A DNA stretch of 64,000 nt, taken from NCBI RefSeq assembly GCF_005925325.1, contig NZ_SRMP01000005.1, positions 124,001-188,000 on the forward strand. Reading direction: 5' to 3'. Positions 26,933 to 35,828 of the stretch are shown here, piece after piece. The position numbers and the translations under genes were made by a program. Within the stretch, counting starts at the first letter, position 1, and each line of letters starts with the position of its first letter. The notes beneath the pieces were generated by a model, which saw nothing but the letters and a program-made list of their open reading frames with translations, was not told where the DNA came from and ran no database searches. Source of the DNA: Pedobacter helvus (GTDB lineage: Bacteria; Bacteroidota; Bacteroidia; Sphingobacteriales; Sphingobacteriaceae).

Positions 26933-28609
26933 CTACCAATAAATGCTATAAAGAGCAGTTAATAAACCAATAATAATGATGGCTCCAACCGCAAAACTTC
27001 TAGAGGTTTTAAACATGTTGACATCAATCTCAAGTCCTTTAGAATCTGCTGCACTAACTTTTTGCAATTTGCTGATGATAAACATACCGATGATACAGAA
27101 TACAAAAACAAAGCCCATTCTGTCGATAAAAGGAATTTCGTAAATGCCTTCGCTATTTTTAACAGCAAAACCTGTTGAAGCAAGCCAAGAAAGATCGGCG
27201 AAATTTGGTAATGCCTTTAAGATTAACGACATGATGAAACCACCAATAGTTGCAAATAAGGCAGCACTTGATGTAGTTTTTTTCCAGAAGAAGCCTAGAA
27301 TAAACATGGCAAAAATACCTGGTGATACAAAACCTGTATATTCTTGAATGTATTGGAAACCGCCTTTTTTATCGATACCTAAGTGTGGAGCAATTAAAAC
27401 GCTCAACAGCATTGCTACGATAATGGTGACCTTTCCAGTTACGATTAGATTTTTCTCTGTTGCTTGGGTATTGAAAACTTTTTTATAAACGTCTAAGGTA
27501 AAGATAGTAGCGATACTGTTTGCTTTACCAGCAAGTGAGGCCACCACGGCAGCGGTTAAAGCTGCAAATGACAATCCTTTTAATCCGGCAGGTAATAAGT
27601 TCAATAGTACGGGGTAAGCACGATCTGGATTTACTGAGCCGTCGTGTACCATTTCGCTTTGGAAATGTCCTTCTTTATAAAGTACATAAGCCGCTATACC
27701 CGGTAATACTACAATAATTGGCATTAATAATTTAAGGAAAGCTGCAAATAATAATCCGCCTCTTGCCGTATTTAAATCTGCCCCTAAGGCTCTTTGAGTG
27801 ATGTATTGGTTACATCCCCAGTAGTTTAAGTTCACAATCCACATACCACCAATCAGAACTGAAAGCCCAGGAAGATCGATGTAATTTTCGTTTTCTGGTT
27901 TCAAGATCATGTGGAAATGCTCCGAAGCTTTAGACGTCATTAAGCTATAACCTTCAAGAATTCCATTGGTACCATAATGTTCAGAAACTAGGTTAAGCGC
28001 CAGATAAGTAGTCGCTAATCCGCCAAGAATTAAGAAAAATACTTGGATAACGTCAGTATAACCAATCACTTTCATGCCGCCAAGCGTAATGATGATGGCG
28101 AATATTGCGATGGCATACATACATGCCTCTATGCTAAAGCCAGATATGCTACTCACTGCCAATGCACCTAAATAAAGAATAGAAGTAAGGTTAACAACCA
28201 CATAAAGTAGTAACCAGAAAACTGCCATGATCATTGCTACTGTACCATTATACCTTTGATGAAGGAACTGCGGCATGGTAGCAATTTTGTTCTTTAAGTA
28301 AACAGGAATAAAGAATACTGCAACGATTATTAGTGTTAATGCGGCCATCCATTCGTAAGTAGCAATAGCTAATCCCATTTTGAAGCCAGAACCACTCATA
28401 CCTATAAATTGTTCTGCAGAAATGTTGGAAGCAATTAATGATGCTCCAATAGCCCACCAAGTCAATGATCCTTCGGCAAGAAAATAATCTTTTGAGTCTG
28501 ATGTAGCTGATTTTTTCTTTTTGTAGATGTATAGCCCGTAAGCAGCAACAATTACAAAGTACACCGCAAATACGATGTAGTCTTTTAGTTCTAGTAAATT
28601 GGTTTTCAT
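26933..28609 (-). CDS. sodium/sugar symporter (SSS family), probable galactose importer
   Basis: 558 residues, highly hydrophobic with about 14 membrane spans. Sodium:solute symporter signatures are present: LTWWAIGASLIASNISAEQF, GMSGSGFKMGLAIATYEW, GMKVIGYTDVIQVFFLILGG, NYWGCNQYITQRAL, and ALTAAVVASLAGKANSIATI. It is of the SGLT-like bacterial branch that carries glucose or galactose with sodium across the inner membrane. It starts 21 bases after galK, so galactose is the natural cargo. It would bring in the monosaccharide released by the enzymes at 6.7-25.4 kb. Confidence 0.92.
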   Translation of the reverse strand: MKTNLLELKDYIVFAVYFVIVAAYGLYIYKKKKSATSDSKDYFLAEGSLTWWAIGASLIASNISAEQFIGMSGSGFKMGLAIATYEWMAALTLIIVAVFFIPVYLKNKIATMPQFLHQRYNGTVAMIMAVFWLLLYVVVNLTSILYLGALAVSSISGFSIEACMYAIAIFAIIITLGGMKVIGYTDVIQVFFLILGGLATTYLALNLVSEHYGTNGILEGYSLMTSKASEHFHMILKPENENYIDLPGLSVLIGGMWIVNLNYWGCNQYITQRALGADLNTARGGLLFAAFLKLLMPIIVVLPGIAAYVLYKEGHFQSEMVHDGSVNPDRAYPVLLNLLPAGLKGLSFAALTAAVVASLAGKANSIATIFTLDVYKKVFNTQATEKNLIVTGKVTIIVAMLLSVLIAPHLGIDKKGGFQYIQEYTGFVSPGIFAMFILGFFWKKTTSSAALFATIGGFIMSLILKALPNFADLSWLASTGFAVKNSEGIYEIPFIDRMGFVFVFCIIGMFIISKLQKVSAADSKGLEIDVNMFKTSRSFAVGAIIIIGLLTALYSIYW

Positions 28610-28630
28610 ACTATAATTAGGTTTGGTTGA

Positions 28631-29821
28631 TTAAAAATTGGAGTGTTGTAAAGTAGATGCGATACCAGTTGGTTCAATAGTTTGAGAGCCATTTCCGGTT
28701 TGTACTACATAAGCGCTAAGTGATAAGCCAAATTGCTCTTGATAAGCTTTGCTAACTGTCTCAATCAATCCTTCAATTGCTTCATCTTTAACAATGTTAA
28801 TGGTACAGCCGCCAAAGCCACCACCCATCATTCTTGCACCTAAAACATCGTCTAAGCCTTTAACCTGATCTACTAGAAAATCTAATTCTTTGCAGCTTAC
28901 TTCATAGGCTTTGCTTAAACCTTCATGCGTTTCGAACATTAAATGGCCAAGCGCTTTTAAATCGCCTTCTTTTAACGCTTTAGCCGCTTTTTTAACGCGT
29001 TCTATTTCTGTTACCACAAAGCTGCATTTGGTATATGTTTCATAGTTTTTAGGCTGAACGTGCGCTAACAACATCTCTTCACTCACATCTCTCAAGAATT
29101 CTACAGCCGGATGGTACGCCTTTACCCATGTTACACCTTGTTCGCATTGTGCCCTTCTGTCGTTATAAGCAGAATCGCTTAACGAATGCTTTACATTGGT
29201 GTTTAGTAAAACCAATTTGTATCCGTCTAGCTTTAAGGGGATATATTCGTGTGCTAAGGATCTGCAATCTAGCATCATGGCATAATTTTCTTTGCCAAAC
29301 ACAGAAGCAAATTGATCCATAATACCACAGTTAACGCCGGCAAATTCATGTTCTGCCTTTTGAGCAATCAAAGCTAAATCCATACTGGCTACCGAAAGCT
29401 CGTTTAGCTGTGCTAAGGCAAAAGCAGTTGCACATTCAATGGCAGCAGAAGAAGACAAACCAGCGCCCAAAGGCACATCGCCATAGATGTAAAGGTTGAA
29501 ACCGGCAACAGAAAGATTTCGTTTTAAAAAGCCATCAACTACGCCTAAAATATAGTTTGCCCAGGCCTTGTCCGATTTTTTAACATCGTTAATGTTGCCA
29601 ATATATTTTTCCTGATAACTTTCTGAGAATAGATGAATTTCGCTGTCTTCTCTTTTTGAAATGGCTACGTAAACCGCTTTGTTAATAGCTGCGGGCATTA
29701 CCAAACCTCCATTGTAATCGGTATGTTCGCCAATAATATTGATACGTCCCGGCGATTTCACCAACATAGGCTCGGTATCGAAAATCTCTTTGAAAGCTTG
29801 TTTAAGCTGTAACGGTTCCAT
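28631..29821 (-). CDS. galK: galactokinase
   Basis: 396 residues, no signal, cytoplasmic GHMP kinase. All three signatures are present: galactose-binding SPGRINIIGEHTDYNGG near residue 25, the ATP loop PLGAGLSSSAAIECA, and the C-terminal MMGGGFGGCTINIV. It phosphorylates alpha-D-galactose to galactose 1-phosphate, first committed step of the Leloir pathway. It overlaps galT by 20 bases and is followed closely by the symporter, giving a tight import/activation operon. The mutarotase that feeds it is separate at 6.7 kb. galE is not in the window. Confidence 0.97.
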   Translation of the reverse strand: MEPLQLKQAFKEIFDTEPMLVKSPGRINIIGEHTDYNGGLVMPAAINKAVYVAISKREDSEIHLFSESYQEKYIGNINDVKKSDKAWANYILGVVDGFLKRNLSVAGFNLYIYGDVPLGAGLSSSAAIECATAFALAQLNELSVASMDLALIAQKAEHEFAGVNCGIMDQFASVFGKENYAMMLDCRSLAHEYIPLKLDGYKLVLLNTNVKHSLSDSAYNDRRAQCEQGVTWVKAYHPAVEFLRDVSEEMLLAHVQPKNYETYTKCSFVVTEIERVKKAAKALKEGDLKALGHLMFETHEGLSKAYEVSCKELDFLVDQVKGLDDVLGARMMGGGFGGCTINIVKDEAIEGLIETVSKAYQEQFGLSLSAYVVQTGNGSQTIEPTGIASTLQHSNF

Positions 29822-30878
29822 CTTGCTGTGCTTTACTTTTATAGTGTTCGGTCGATAATTCTTTTAGGCGATTTGCTGCATATTCAGGAGTAATGTCGCG
29901 TTGTGGATTAGCCAGCATTTCGTAACCTACCATGAATTTTTTTACAGTTGCAGAGCGAAGCAATGGCGGATAGAAATGCATATGCCAGTGCCATTCCGTG
30001 TGATTTCCGTCATTTACTGGTGCTTGATGCATTCCTGCGGAGTAAGGAAATGAAGTTTCGAATAAGTTGTCGTATTTGGTAGTCAGTACTTTAATTGCTT
30101 CTGCCAAAAGTTCTTTTTCATGTGCACTAAAAGCAGTAATGTTTTGTACGTGTCTTTTGCTGATGATCATGGTTTCGTATGGCCAAACTGCCCAAAATGG
30201 AACCAGTACTACAAAAGCATCGTTTTCAAAAATGATACGCTCATTTTTTTCTAGTTCGATTTTTAGATAATCCTTTAAAAGACTGCTTTTGTTGATAGCG
30301 TAATACTTTCGCTGACGTTCGGTTTCTTTGGTGATCTCTACAGGGAATTCACTCTGTGCCCAAATTTGTCCATGCGGATGCGGATTGCTGCAGCCCATAA
30401 TTTCACCTTTGTTTTCGAAAATTTGGATGTATTTAATCCAAGGTTGCTCAGCAAGACTTCTAAATTCGGCCTGCCAAAGGTCTACCACTTTCGTAATTTC
30501 TGGTACACTAAGTTCTGGCAAGGTTAGGTTATGTTTTGGACTAAAACTGATTACTTTGCAAATGCCACGTTCACTTTGAGCAACTAGCAAATCATTTTGA
30601 TTGTAGCTGTCGGTTGGTGTATCTTCTAATAATGCTGAGAAATCATTTTTGAATACGAAGCTTTCCTTATAATCCGGATTGGTATCACCATCGGCTCTGC
30701 TATTGGTAGGGCAGAGGTAACATTTCGGATCATATGCAGGTCTGTTATCCTCTGGCAAATCTTCTACTTTGCCTTGCCAAGGGCGTTTAGTGCGGTGTGG
30801 TGATACCAGTACCCATTCTCCCGTAAGTATATTTAATCTCCTGTGCGGATTTAAGTCTAGTTGCTGCGCTTCGTTCAT
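29802..30878 (-). CDS. galT: galactose-1-phosphate uridylyltransferase
   Basis: 358 residues. GalT of the HIT superfamily: RRLNILTGEWVLVSPHRTKRP at the N-terminus, zinc site CYLCPTN (C53, C56), and the active-site MGCSNPHPHGQIWAQ (H167-P-H169, H169 the uridylylated histidine), followed by WHWHMHFYPPLLRS. It exchanges UMP between UDP-glucose and galactose 1-phosphate. First gene of the minus-strand operon; it lies divergent to a Nudix regulator across a 35-base palindrome that probably controls both. Confidence 0.97.
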   Translation of the reverse strand: MNEAQQLDLNPHRRLNILTGEWVLVSPHRTKRPWQGKVEDLPEDNRPAYDPKCYLCPTNSRADGDTNPDYKESFVFKNDFSALLEDTPTDSYNQNDLLVAQSERGICKVISFSPKHNLTLPELSVPEITKVVDLWQAEFRSLAEQPWIKYIQIFENKGEIMGCSNPHPHGQIWAQSEFPVEITKETERQRKYYAINKSSLLKDYLKIELEKNERIIFENDAFVVLVPFWAVWPYETMIISKRHVQNITAFSAHEKELLAEAIKVLTTKYDNLFETSFPYSAGMHQAPVNDGNHTEWHWHMHFYPPLLRSATVKKFMVGYEMLANPQRDITPEYAANRLKELSTEHYKSKAQQDGTVTA

Positions 30879-30924
30879 GTAAAATGAAATTTGGTTTGTA
30901 ATTGGATGCTGCTAAGCTACATAT

Positions 30925-30959
30925 AATTTATTATTAGTCAATATGACTAATAATAAATT
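30925..30959. promoter_or_regulatory. 35-bp palindrome in the galT / Nudix regulator divergent region
   Basis: Perfect 16-base arms around the loop ATA, core TTAGTCA-ATA-TGACTAA. It lies 47 bases before the galT start and 58 before the regulator start. Position and symmetry suit a dimeric repressor operator, most simply autoregulation and gal control by the adjacent Nudix regulator. Confidence 0.7.
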
Positions 30960-31016
30960 TCTTAAGATTTATAAATTTTGGTAGGTTTATAACCAGAAAT
31001 ATAATTGATACGAAAG

Positions 31017-31721
31017 ATGATCGAATATGCTAGTCAGCCACATTATTTAGTTGCTGTAGACTGTATTGTGTTTGGTTTTGATGGCGAAAGCTTAAAGTTG
31101 CTTCTTGTAAAAAGGGGGCTGGAGCCTGAAATAAATAAATGGAGTTTGATAGGTGGGTTTGTTGGCCCAGAAGAGAGTACCGACGACGCTGCCAATAGGG
31201 TATTGAAAAAGAACACAGGTTTGGACGGAATTTATTTGGAACAATTTAAAGTATACGGACAGCCAAATCGAGATCCTATCGAAAGAATTTTATCTGTAGC
31301 TTATTTTGCATTAATTGATATCAATAAATATAGCGCACAACTTAATAATGACTTTCAAGCCGAGTGGTTTCCTGTTAATGAAAAACCGGAACTGATCTTC
31401 GATCATAATACGATGGTTAGTGATGCTCGAAAAAGGTTACGTTACAAAGCTGCATTGCATCCCATATTATTCGAATTGCTACCTAAGAAATTTACGCTTC
31501 CTCAACTTCAAACTCTCTTCGAAGAAGTAAACGATACTAAGATGGATACTGGTAATTTCAATAGAAAGATGAATTCGACAGGCTTGTTAGTTAGGTTGGA
31601 TGAGAAGGATAAGTCGAGCTCAAAAAAAGGGGCTTATTATTTCAAGCTCAATCATAAGAAATACCGATCAGATTTCCATCTTGTACTTAACCTAATGCCT
31701 AACCTTCGGTTAGATATTTAA
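31017..31721 (+). CDS. Nudix-family transcriptional regulator of the gal operon
   Basis: 234 residues from the ATG at 31017; a TTG twelve bases upstream is a weaker start. Close paralogue of the 5835-6551 protein, sharing LLPKKFT, NSTGLL and EKDKSSSKKGA in the winged-helix half. The Nudix box (GGFVGPEESTDDAANRVL) has lost the catalytic REUxEE glutamates, so a ligand-sensing rather than hydrolytic domain is expected. Being divergent from galT-galK-symporter and next to a long palindrome, it is probably the galactose-responsive repressor of that operon. Bacteroides AraR is the nearest characterised example I know. Confidence 0.82.
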   Translation: MIEYASQPHYLVAVDCIVFGFDGESLKLLLVKRGLEPEINKWSLIGGFVGPEESTDDAANRVLKKNTGLDGIYLEQFKVYGQPNRDPIERILSVAYFALIDINKYSAQLNNDFQAEWFPVNEKPELIFDHNTMVSDARKRLRYKAALHPILFELLPKKFTLPQLQTLFEEVNDTKMDTGNFNRKMNSTGLLVRLDEKDKSSSKKGAYYFKLNHKKYRSDFHLVLNLMPNLRLDI

Positions 31722-32042
31722 GCTTAGTATGATATACTTCATAAGTAAATAGGCAATTCCACATCGTTTCATCTTTGAATATAAATAAGCTATTTAAGCA
31801 GTTACTATTTGTTCGTTGTCACTGACTGCGAGTAGAAACGACGTGGCAATCTTTCATGCTTATTTATAGTTGGATTTAGATTTTGGAAACATTGCTTCGC
31901 TCTCTATTTTTGCCTTACGCTTCGGCTCGTAACAACGATAATATTATCGTTAGCCGCTTAGAAACTACCATAATAAATCGTTAATGGATCATCTTTGAAT
32001 TTTGGAAACAATGGACATCTGAACGTTTTGAAGCATTTTTTG
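31722..32042. repeat. gene-free stretch with degenerate intergenic repeat
   Basis: No credible gene. Around 31815-31850 the text CTGCGAGTAGAAACGACG plus GGCAATCT, and around 31890-31940 GCTTCGCTC / GCTTCGGCTCGTAAC on the opposite sense, resemble worn copies of the short intergenic repeats scattered in Sphingobacteriaceae genomes. The copies here are imperfect and their limits are vague. Confidence 0.35.
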
Positions 32043-32106
32043 TACAAAAACGAACCATTTCTGAACAAAACCATACCATAGGCAAATACCTGTTTAAATA
32101 CTTTTG
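32043..32106 (+). promoter_or_regulatory. HTCS-type promoter 1: direct repeats plus -7 element
   Basis: TACAAAAACGAACC (32043-32056) and AACAAAACCATACC (32064-32077), 21 bases apart, then 21 bases, then TACTTTTG (32099-32106), a TAnnTTTG element. The same design occurs at 52152 and 54786. Repeat 2 is the most degenerate of the six. The -33 box is absent, as expected of activator-dependent promoters. It should drive the 32.4-47.6 kb operon. Confidence 0.75.
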
Positions 32107-32201
32107 TAATCAAGCTTCGGGTAGATTTTTAATCTGCTTGCTGCTTCAGCTTCTTGTCTTGAAAAGATAAGGTGGCGTTATCGACTTAACCAAATGAATG
32201 T

Positions 32202-32306
32202 ATGAAAATGAATTGCTACAAGCTTAAAATCTTGTTATGGTCTTCTCTTGACCTTATCATGTCCAACAACAATGCTGTTGCCATAAGCACTCATCGTTCC
32301 AATTAA
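32202..32306 (+). CDS. small ORF in the leader of the DUF4832 operon
   Basis: A 34-codon ORF starting MKMNCYKLKILLWSSL, with a hydrophobic, signal-like start and an A-rich AACCAAATG context, in the roughly 295-base leader after promoter 1. It could be a leader peptide, a decayed N-terminus of a SusC- or SusD-like gene, or chance. No similarity can be claimed. Confidence 0.2.
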   Translation: MKMNCYKLKILLWSSLDLIMSNNNAVAISTHRSN

Positions 32307-32403
32307 TTTGCGTTAGACAACACAGAAGTTTCGCCGATAATACCTGCGGTTAGAGATAAGGATTTTAAACATGCACACGAATACAAGCGCTTTCCAAGAA
32401 TTA

Positions 32404-33978
32404 ATGAACAAGAATTTTATACAACAATATATCCTAAAGACAGCGCTGTTAGCTTTTTTATCCTTATCTGTATTAGTGAGTTATTCGAAAGACGATAGTG
32501 GTAAGGATGATGGCAGAATTAAGATCGGTTATATCTCCGTTAAACCAAAATACGATGGCAAAACCGTATTACGCAACCCTTTAAATGGTTGGGTGATGTA
32601 CGCTTCTCGTAACGCAGATGAATCTTATTGGGATACCGAATTTTTTGTGCCAGAACTTAATAAAAAAGTAAAAGCAATAGATTATGCTTCGGCTTGCTAC
32701 ATCAGAACCAGTTGGTCTTCTCTAAATCCTAAAGATGGGGTTTATGCTTGGAATAACCCTAATTCTAGGATAGCAAAGCTGATTAAAGGTGCCGAAAAAA
32801 GAGGATTACCTGTAGCATTCCGTATTGTGGTTGATGGTCGCGATCAAGGGCAGAATACACCACAATTTGTATTCGAAGCGGGAGCAAAATATTATCTAGA
32901 AAACCCAGAAAATCCCAATAGGCAAACGCCTTATCCACAAGATCCAATATTTAGAAAGTACTACGCTAAATTTATCGAGGCTTTTGCTAAAGAATTTAAT
33001 GACCCGAAACGCACTTCATTTATTGATGCTTATGGTTTAGGTAAATGGGGCGAAGCGCATCACGTGGTTTATCAAGACCCAAAAACTGAGGAAACGGTAG
33101 ACATAGAAAAAACTAAAGAAGAGGTATTGGATTGGGTAACTGATTTATATGTGAAAACTTTTACTAAAATCCCTTTGGTCATTAACTATCACCGATTGGT
33201 TGGGCATCCCGAAAGTTGGGCTCCCGCAAATCCTAACAGTGAGCGTTTATTGGAAAAGGCCATTGCAAAAGGTTATAGTTTAAGGCATGATGCTTTTGGT
33301 ATGACCGGATATTACCAAGGCTGGGAAAAAGATTTTGCTAAGAAATGGAATTTCAAACGGCCAATTATTATGGAAGGTGGCTGGATTACCTCAAAAACAC
33401 ACAGCTATTGGATTGATCCGAGTGGTAAATATAGAAAAGGGCACCCAGAAGATGTAAGAAAAGGCGAGTATGTAGCTTCGGCAGAGGCACATGTAAATAT
33501 GATGGATTTTAGGGTAGGTGATACTGAATCTTGGTTTAAGGAATTCTCTTTGGTGCAAGGTTTTAATGCCGAAGGTGGCTATCGTTTGTATCCAGATGAA
33601 ATCAATTTTCCAAATCAAATTAAGGCAAATGCCACAGCAACCATTACACATCGTTGGAAAAATATGGGTTGGGGGTATTTTCCTAACAACATTCCGCAAT
33701 GGAACTATAAATATAAAGTAGCTTTTGCCTTATTAGACGCAGAAAACATAGTGAAGCAAGTTTTTGTAGATCAAAAAGCTGAGCCTTCTAGTTGGTTAAA
33801 AGGTAATTCTGTAACTAATGATTTAAAAACCAAGATAGAACTTCCGGCAGGAAAATACACTTGGGCAATAGCAATTGTAGATACTACAGAAAATAACCAA
33901 CCAGCAATACAATTGGCTGTAGAAGGAGAAACAACGCAAGAGGGATGGATAAAACTGAACGAGATACAAGTGCAATAG
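32404..33978 (+). CDS. DUF4832 TIM-barrel-like protein, paralogue 1 (putative hydrolase)
   Basis: 524 residues from the ATG at 32404; an upstream ATG at 32371 would put eleven residues before a good signal peptide. Conserved order with the 61233 paralogue: RNPLNGWVMY, AIDYASACYIRTSW, GLPVAFRIVVDGRDQG, AYGLGKWGEAH, INYHR, DAFGMTGYYQGW, IIMEGGWIT and a C-terminal beta-sandwich with HRWKNMGWGYFPNN typical of DUF4832. The glutamates in KWGEAH and MEGGW lie where a retaining TIM-barrel hydrolase keeps acid/base and nucleophile. The lipobox cysteine of the paralogue is replaced (LVSYSKD). First gene of the HTCS-controlled operon. Activity unknown. Confidence 0.78.
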   Translation: MNKNFIQQYILKTALLAFLSLSVLVSYSKDDSGKDDGRIKIGYISVKPKYDGKTVLRNPLNGWVMYASRNADESYWDTEFFVPELNKKVKAIDYASACYIRTSWSSLNPKDGVYAWNNPNSRIAKLIKGAEKRGLPVAFRIVVDGRDQGQNTPQFVFEAGAKYYLENPENPNRQTPYPQDPIFRKYYAKFIEAFAKEFNDPKRTSFIDAYGLGKWGEAHHVVYQDPKTEETVDIEKTKEEVLDWVTDLYVKTFTKIPLVINYHRLVGHPESWAPANPNSERLLEKAIAKGYSLRHDAFGMTGYYQGWEKDFAKKWNFKRPIIMEGGWITSKTHSYWIDPSGKYRKGHPEDVRKGEYVASAEAHVNMMDFRVGDTESWFKEFSLVQGFNAEGGYRLYPDEINFPNQIKANATATITHRWKNMGWGYFPNNIPQWNYKYKVAFALLDAENIVKQVFVDQKAEPSSWLKGNSVTNDLKTKIELPAGKYTWAIAIVDTTENNQPAIQLAVEGETTQEGWIKLNEIQVQ

Positions 33979-34012
33979 CGTAAACAACAGCAACCTAAAA
34001 ACCAAATATAAC

Positions 34013-35812
34013 ATGAACCAAACGTTGTACTTTAAACGCAAAACTAAGCCTATTGCCTTGTTGCAAAAAGGTAAATTGGCACTTTCTTACCTGCTCGTAG
34101 TATTAGCTATAAGCATGGGCTCCTGCTCTAAACCAAAATCTGAAGACAGTCCCGAACCAAGTATATCAGTAAAGTTAGATCAAGAGAAAATTACTTTAAA
34201 AGAAGGTGATGCCATTAAGATTACACCGAACTTTACCCCAGAAGTAACTTCAGCCAATACGCAATACCTATGGGAGGTAGCAGATTCTAGAATAGCCGAA
34301 GTTAAAGTCAATACAGATTTTTCGATAAGTGTAACTGGGAAAACCAAAGGAACAACTGAAATCAAACTATCCAATTTATCTGGGAAGAAGTTAGCTAGCT
34401 GTTTAATTAATGTAGAAGCTAAGGAGGTTCAGTACCAAGATGATGGCATCGTAAAGATTCTTGCTATTGGAAATAGTTTCTCCGAAGATGCGCTAGAATC
34501 TTTTCTGTTCGGTTTAGCAAACGCAAAAGGGCATAAAATTGTGATTGGTAATATGTATATCGGTGGCGCAAGTCTTTCGCTCCACGTACAAAATGCTACT
34601 AACAACGCAAACGCTTATTCTTATCGTAAAATCAATCAACAAGGTGTGAAAGCAACTACCGCTAATGTTTCTATTGCTACCGCATTGGCGGATGACGATT
34701 GGGATTATATCAGTTTTCAGCAAGAAAGTCCAAATTCTGGGATTTTCACCACATTTGCACCTTTAACTGATTTGTACAATTATGTAAAAACGAGGACAAA
34801 AAATCCACAAGTAAAATACATTTTGCACCAAACTTGGGCTTATCAAAAGAACTCAACCTATTCTGCGTTTGCGAATTACGATAAAGATCAGGATAAAATG
34901 TACGCCGCTATTGTTGACGCTTATATCCAAGCTAAAACTTTAATTCCTGTAGATCGGGTAGTACCAGCAGGTACGGCCATTCAAAATGGTAGAACAAGTC
35001 TCATTGGAGATAATTTTTGCCGAGATGGTTACCATTTAGATGTGAATATTGGAAGATACACCGCATCTTGTGCTTGGTTTGAAACTTTGTTTAACGAAAC
35101 TGTAGTCGGTAATAGCTACAAACCATCGGCTTTATCAGCTCTTGATACTGAAATTGCACAAAATGCAGCTCATTTTGCTTACTTAACTCCTAATAAAGTA
35201 ACTCCATTAGTGAATTATCAGGGAGGAGGAACTTCAGATTTAACCAAACCTATCTTGATTAATTTTGGAGGAAACACCGCTGCATCATGGAACACGGTAC
35301 CTCAATACACTGCCGGAACGACCGTCGCAAATTTAAAAGATCAAGCTGGTGCTAACACCGATTTTTCTATCACCATTGTAGAAGGTTTTAACAATAGAAA
35401 TCAAAACGGGCCAACAACAACCACTACCACTTCTTTTACTATGCCTAGTGCTGTTTCGTCGGATTCTTATTACGGTAATTCAAAAGCAGTATGGGAAGGT
35501 AAATCTGTAGAAAAGAGCATAGTTAAATTAAGCGGTTTAAATTCTGCAAAGAAATACAGCTTCTGCTTTTTCGGTTCTAGAACAGGTGTTACGGCTGGCG
35601 AAAACAGAGAGACGAAATATACGGTTAAAGGAACCAACGAAGTAATTGCTTTGTTGGATGCTGCAAATAATACTAATAACATTGCTTGCGCAGAGCAGGT
35701 TACGCCAAATTCCGCTGGAGAAATTACCATCACCATTACTGCTGGTAGTAACAACAATAACTCCTACGGCTTTTACTATATCAATGCTTTGCAACTTAAA
35801 CAAGTCAACTAA
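34013..35812 (+). CDS. DUF4886 SGNH-like esterase with Big_2 domain, lipoprotein
   Basis: 599 residues. Lipobox AISMGSC (Cys38) after an unusually long positive N-terminus; a bacterial Ig-like (Big_2) domain about 50-135; a DUF4886 SGNH-like domain about 145-385 with ILAIGNSFSED (S155 candidate nucleophile), DWDYISFQQES and the closing DGYHLD that supplies the Asp-His pair; then a C-terminal beta-rich domain (about 405-599) that looks carbohydrate-binding. An acetyl- or other acyl-esterase acting at the cell surface is a fair guess. It follows the DUF4832 gene by 34 bases and precedes GH36 by 16, so it deacylates or otherwise prepares the operon's glycan. Confidence 0.75.
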   Translation: MNQTLYFKRKTKPIALLQKGKLALSYLLVVLAISMGSCSKPKSEDSPEPSISVKLDQEKITLKEGDAIKITPNFTPEVTSANTQYLWEVADSRIAEVKVNTDFSISVTGKTKGTTEIKLSNLSGKKLASCLINVEAKEVQYQDDGIVKILAIGNSFSEDALESFLFGLANAKGHKIVIGNMYIGGASLSLHVQNATNNANAYSYRKINQQGVKATTANVSIATALADDDWDYISFQQESPNSGIFTTFAPLTDLYNYVKTRTKNPQVKYILHQTWAYQKNSTYSAFANYDKDQDKMYAAIVDAYIQAKTLIPVDRVVPAGTAIQNGRTSLIGDNFCRDGYHLDVNIGRYTASCAWFETLFNETVVGNSYKPSALSALDTEIAQNAAHFAYLTPNKVTPLVNYQGGGTSDLTKPILINFGGNTAASWNTVPQYTAGTTVANLKDQAGANTDFSITIVEGFNNRNQNGPTTTTTTSFTMPSAVSSDSYYGNSKAVWEGKSVEKSIVKLSGLNSAKKYSFCFFGSRTGVTAGENRETKYTVKGTNEVIALLDAANNTNNIACAEQVTPNSAGEITITITAGSNNNNSYGFYYINALQLKQVN

Positions 35813-35828
35813 AATAGAATAACAAGCA

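Noticed and set aside
31815-31940. Considered an insertion sequence in the gap after the Nudix regulator
   Set aside because: No transposase coding frame, no clear terminal inverted repeats or target duplications; only short worn repeats.
32010-32090. Considered a riboswitch or small RNA near promoter 1
   Set aside because: The conserved blocks are upstream of the -7 element and so would not be transcribed from this promoter.
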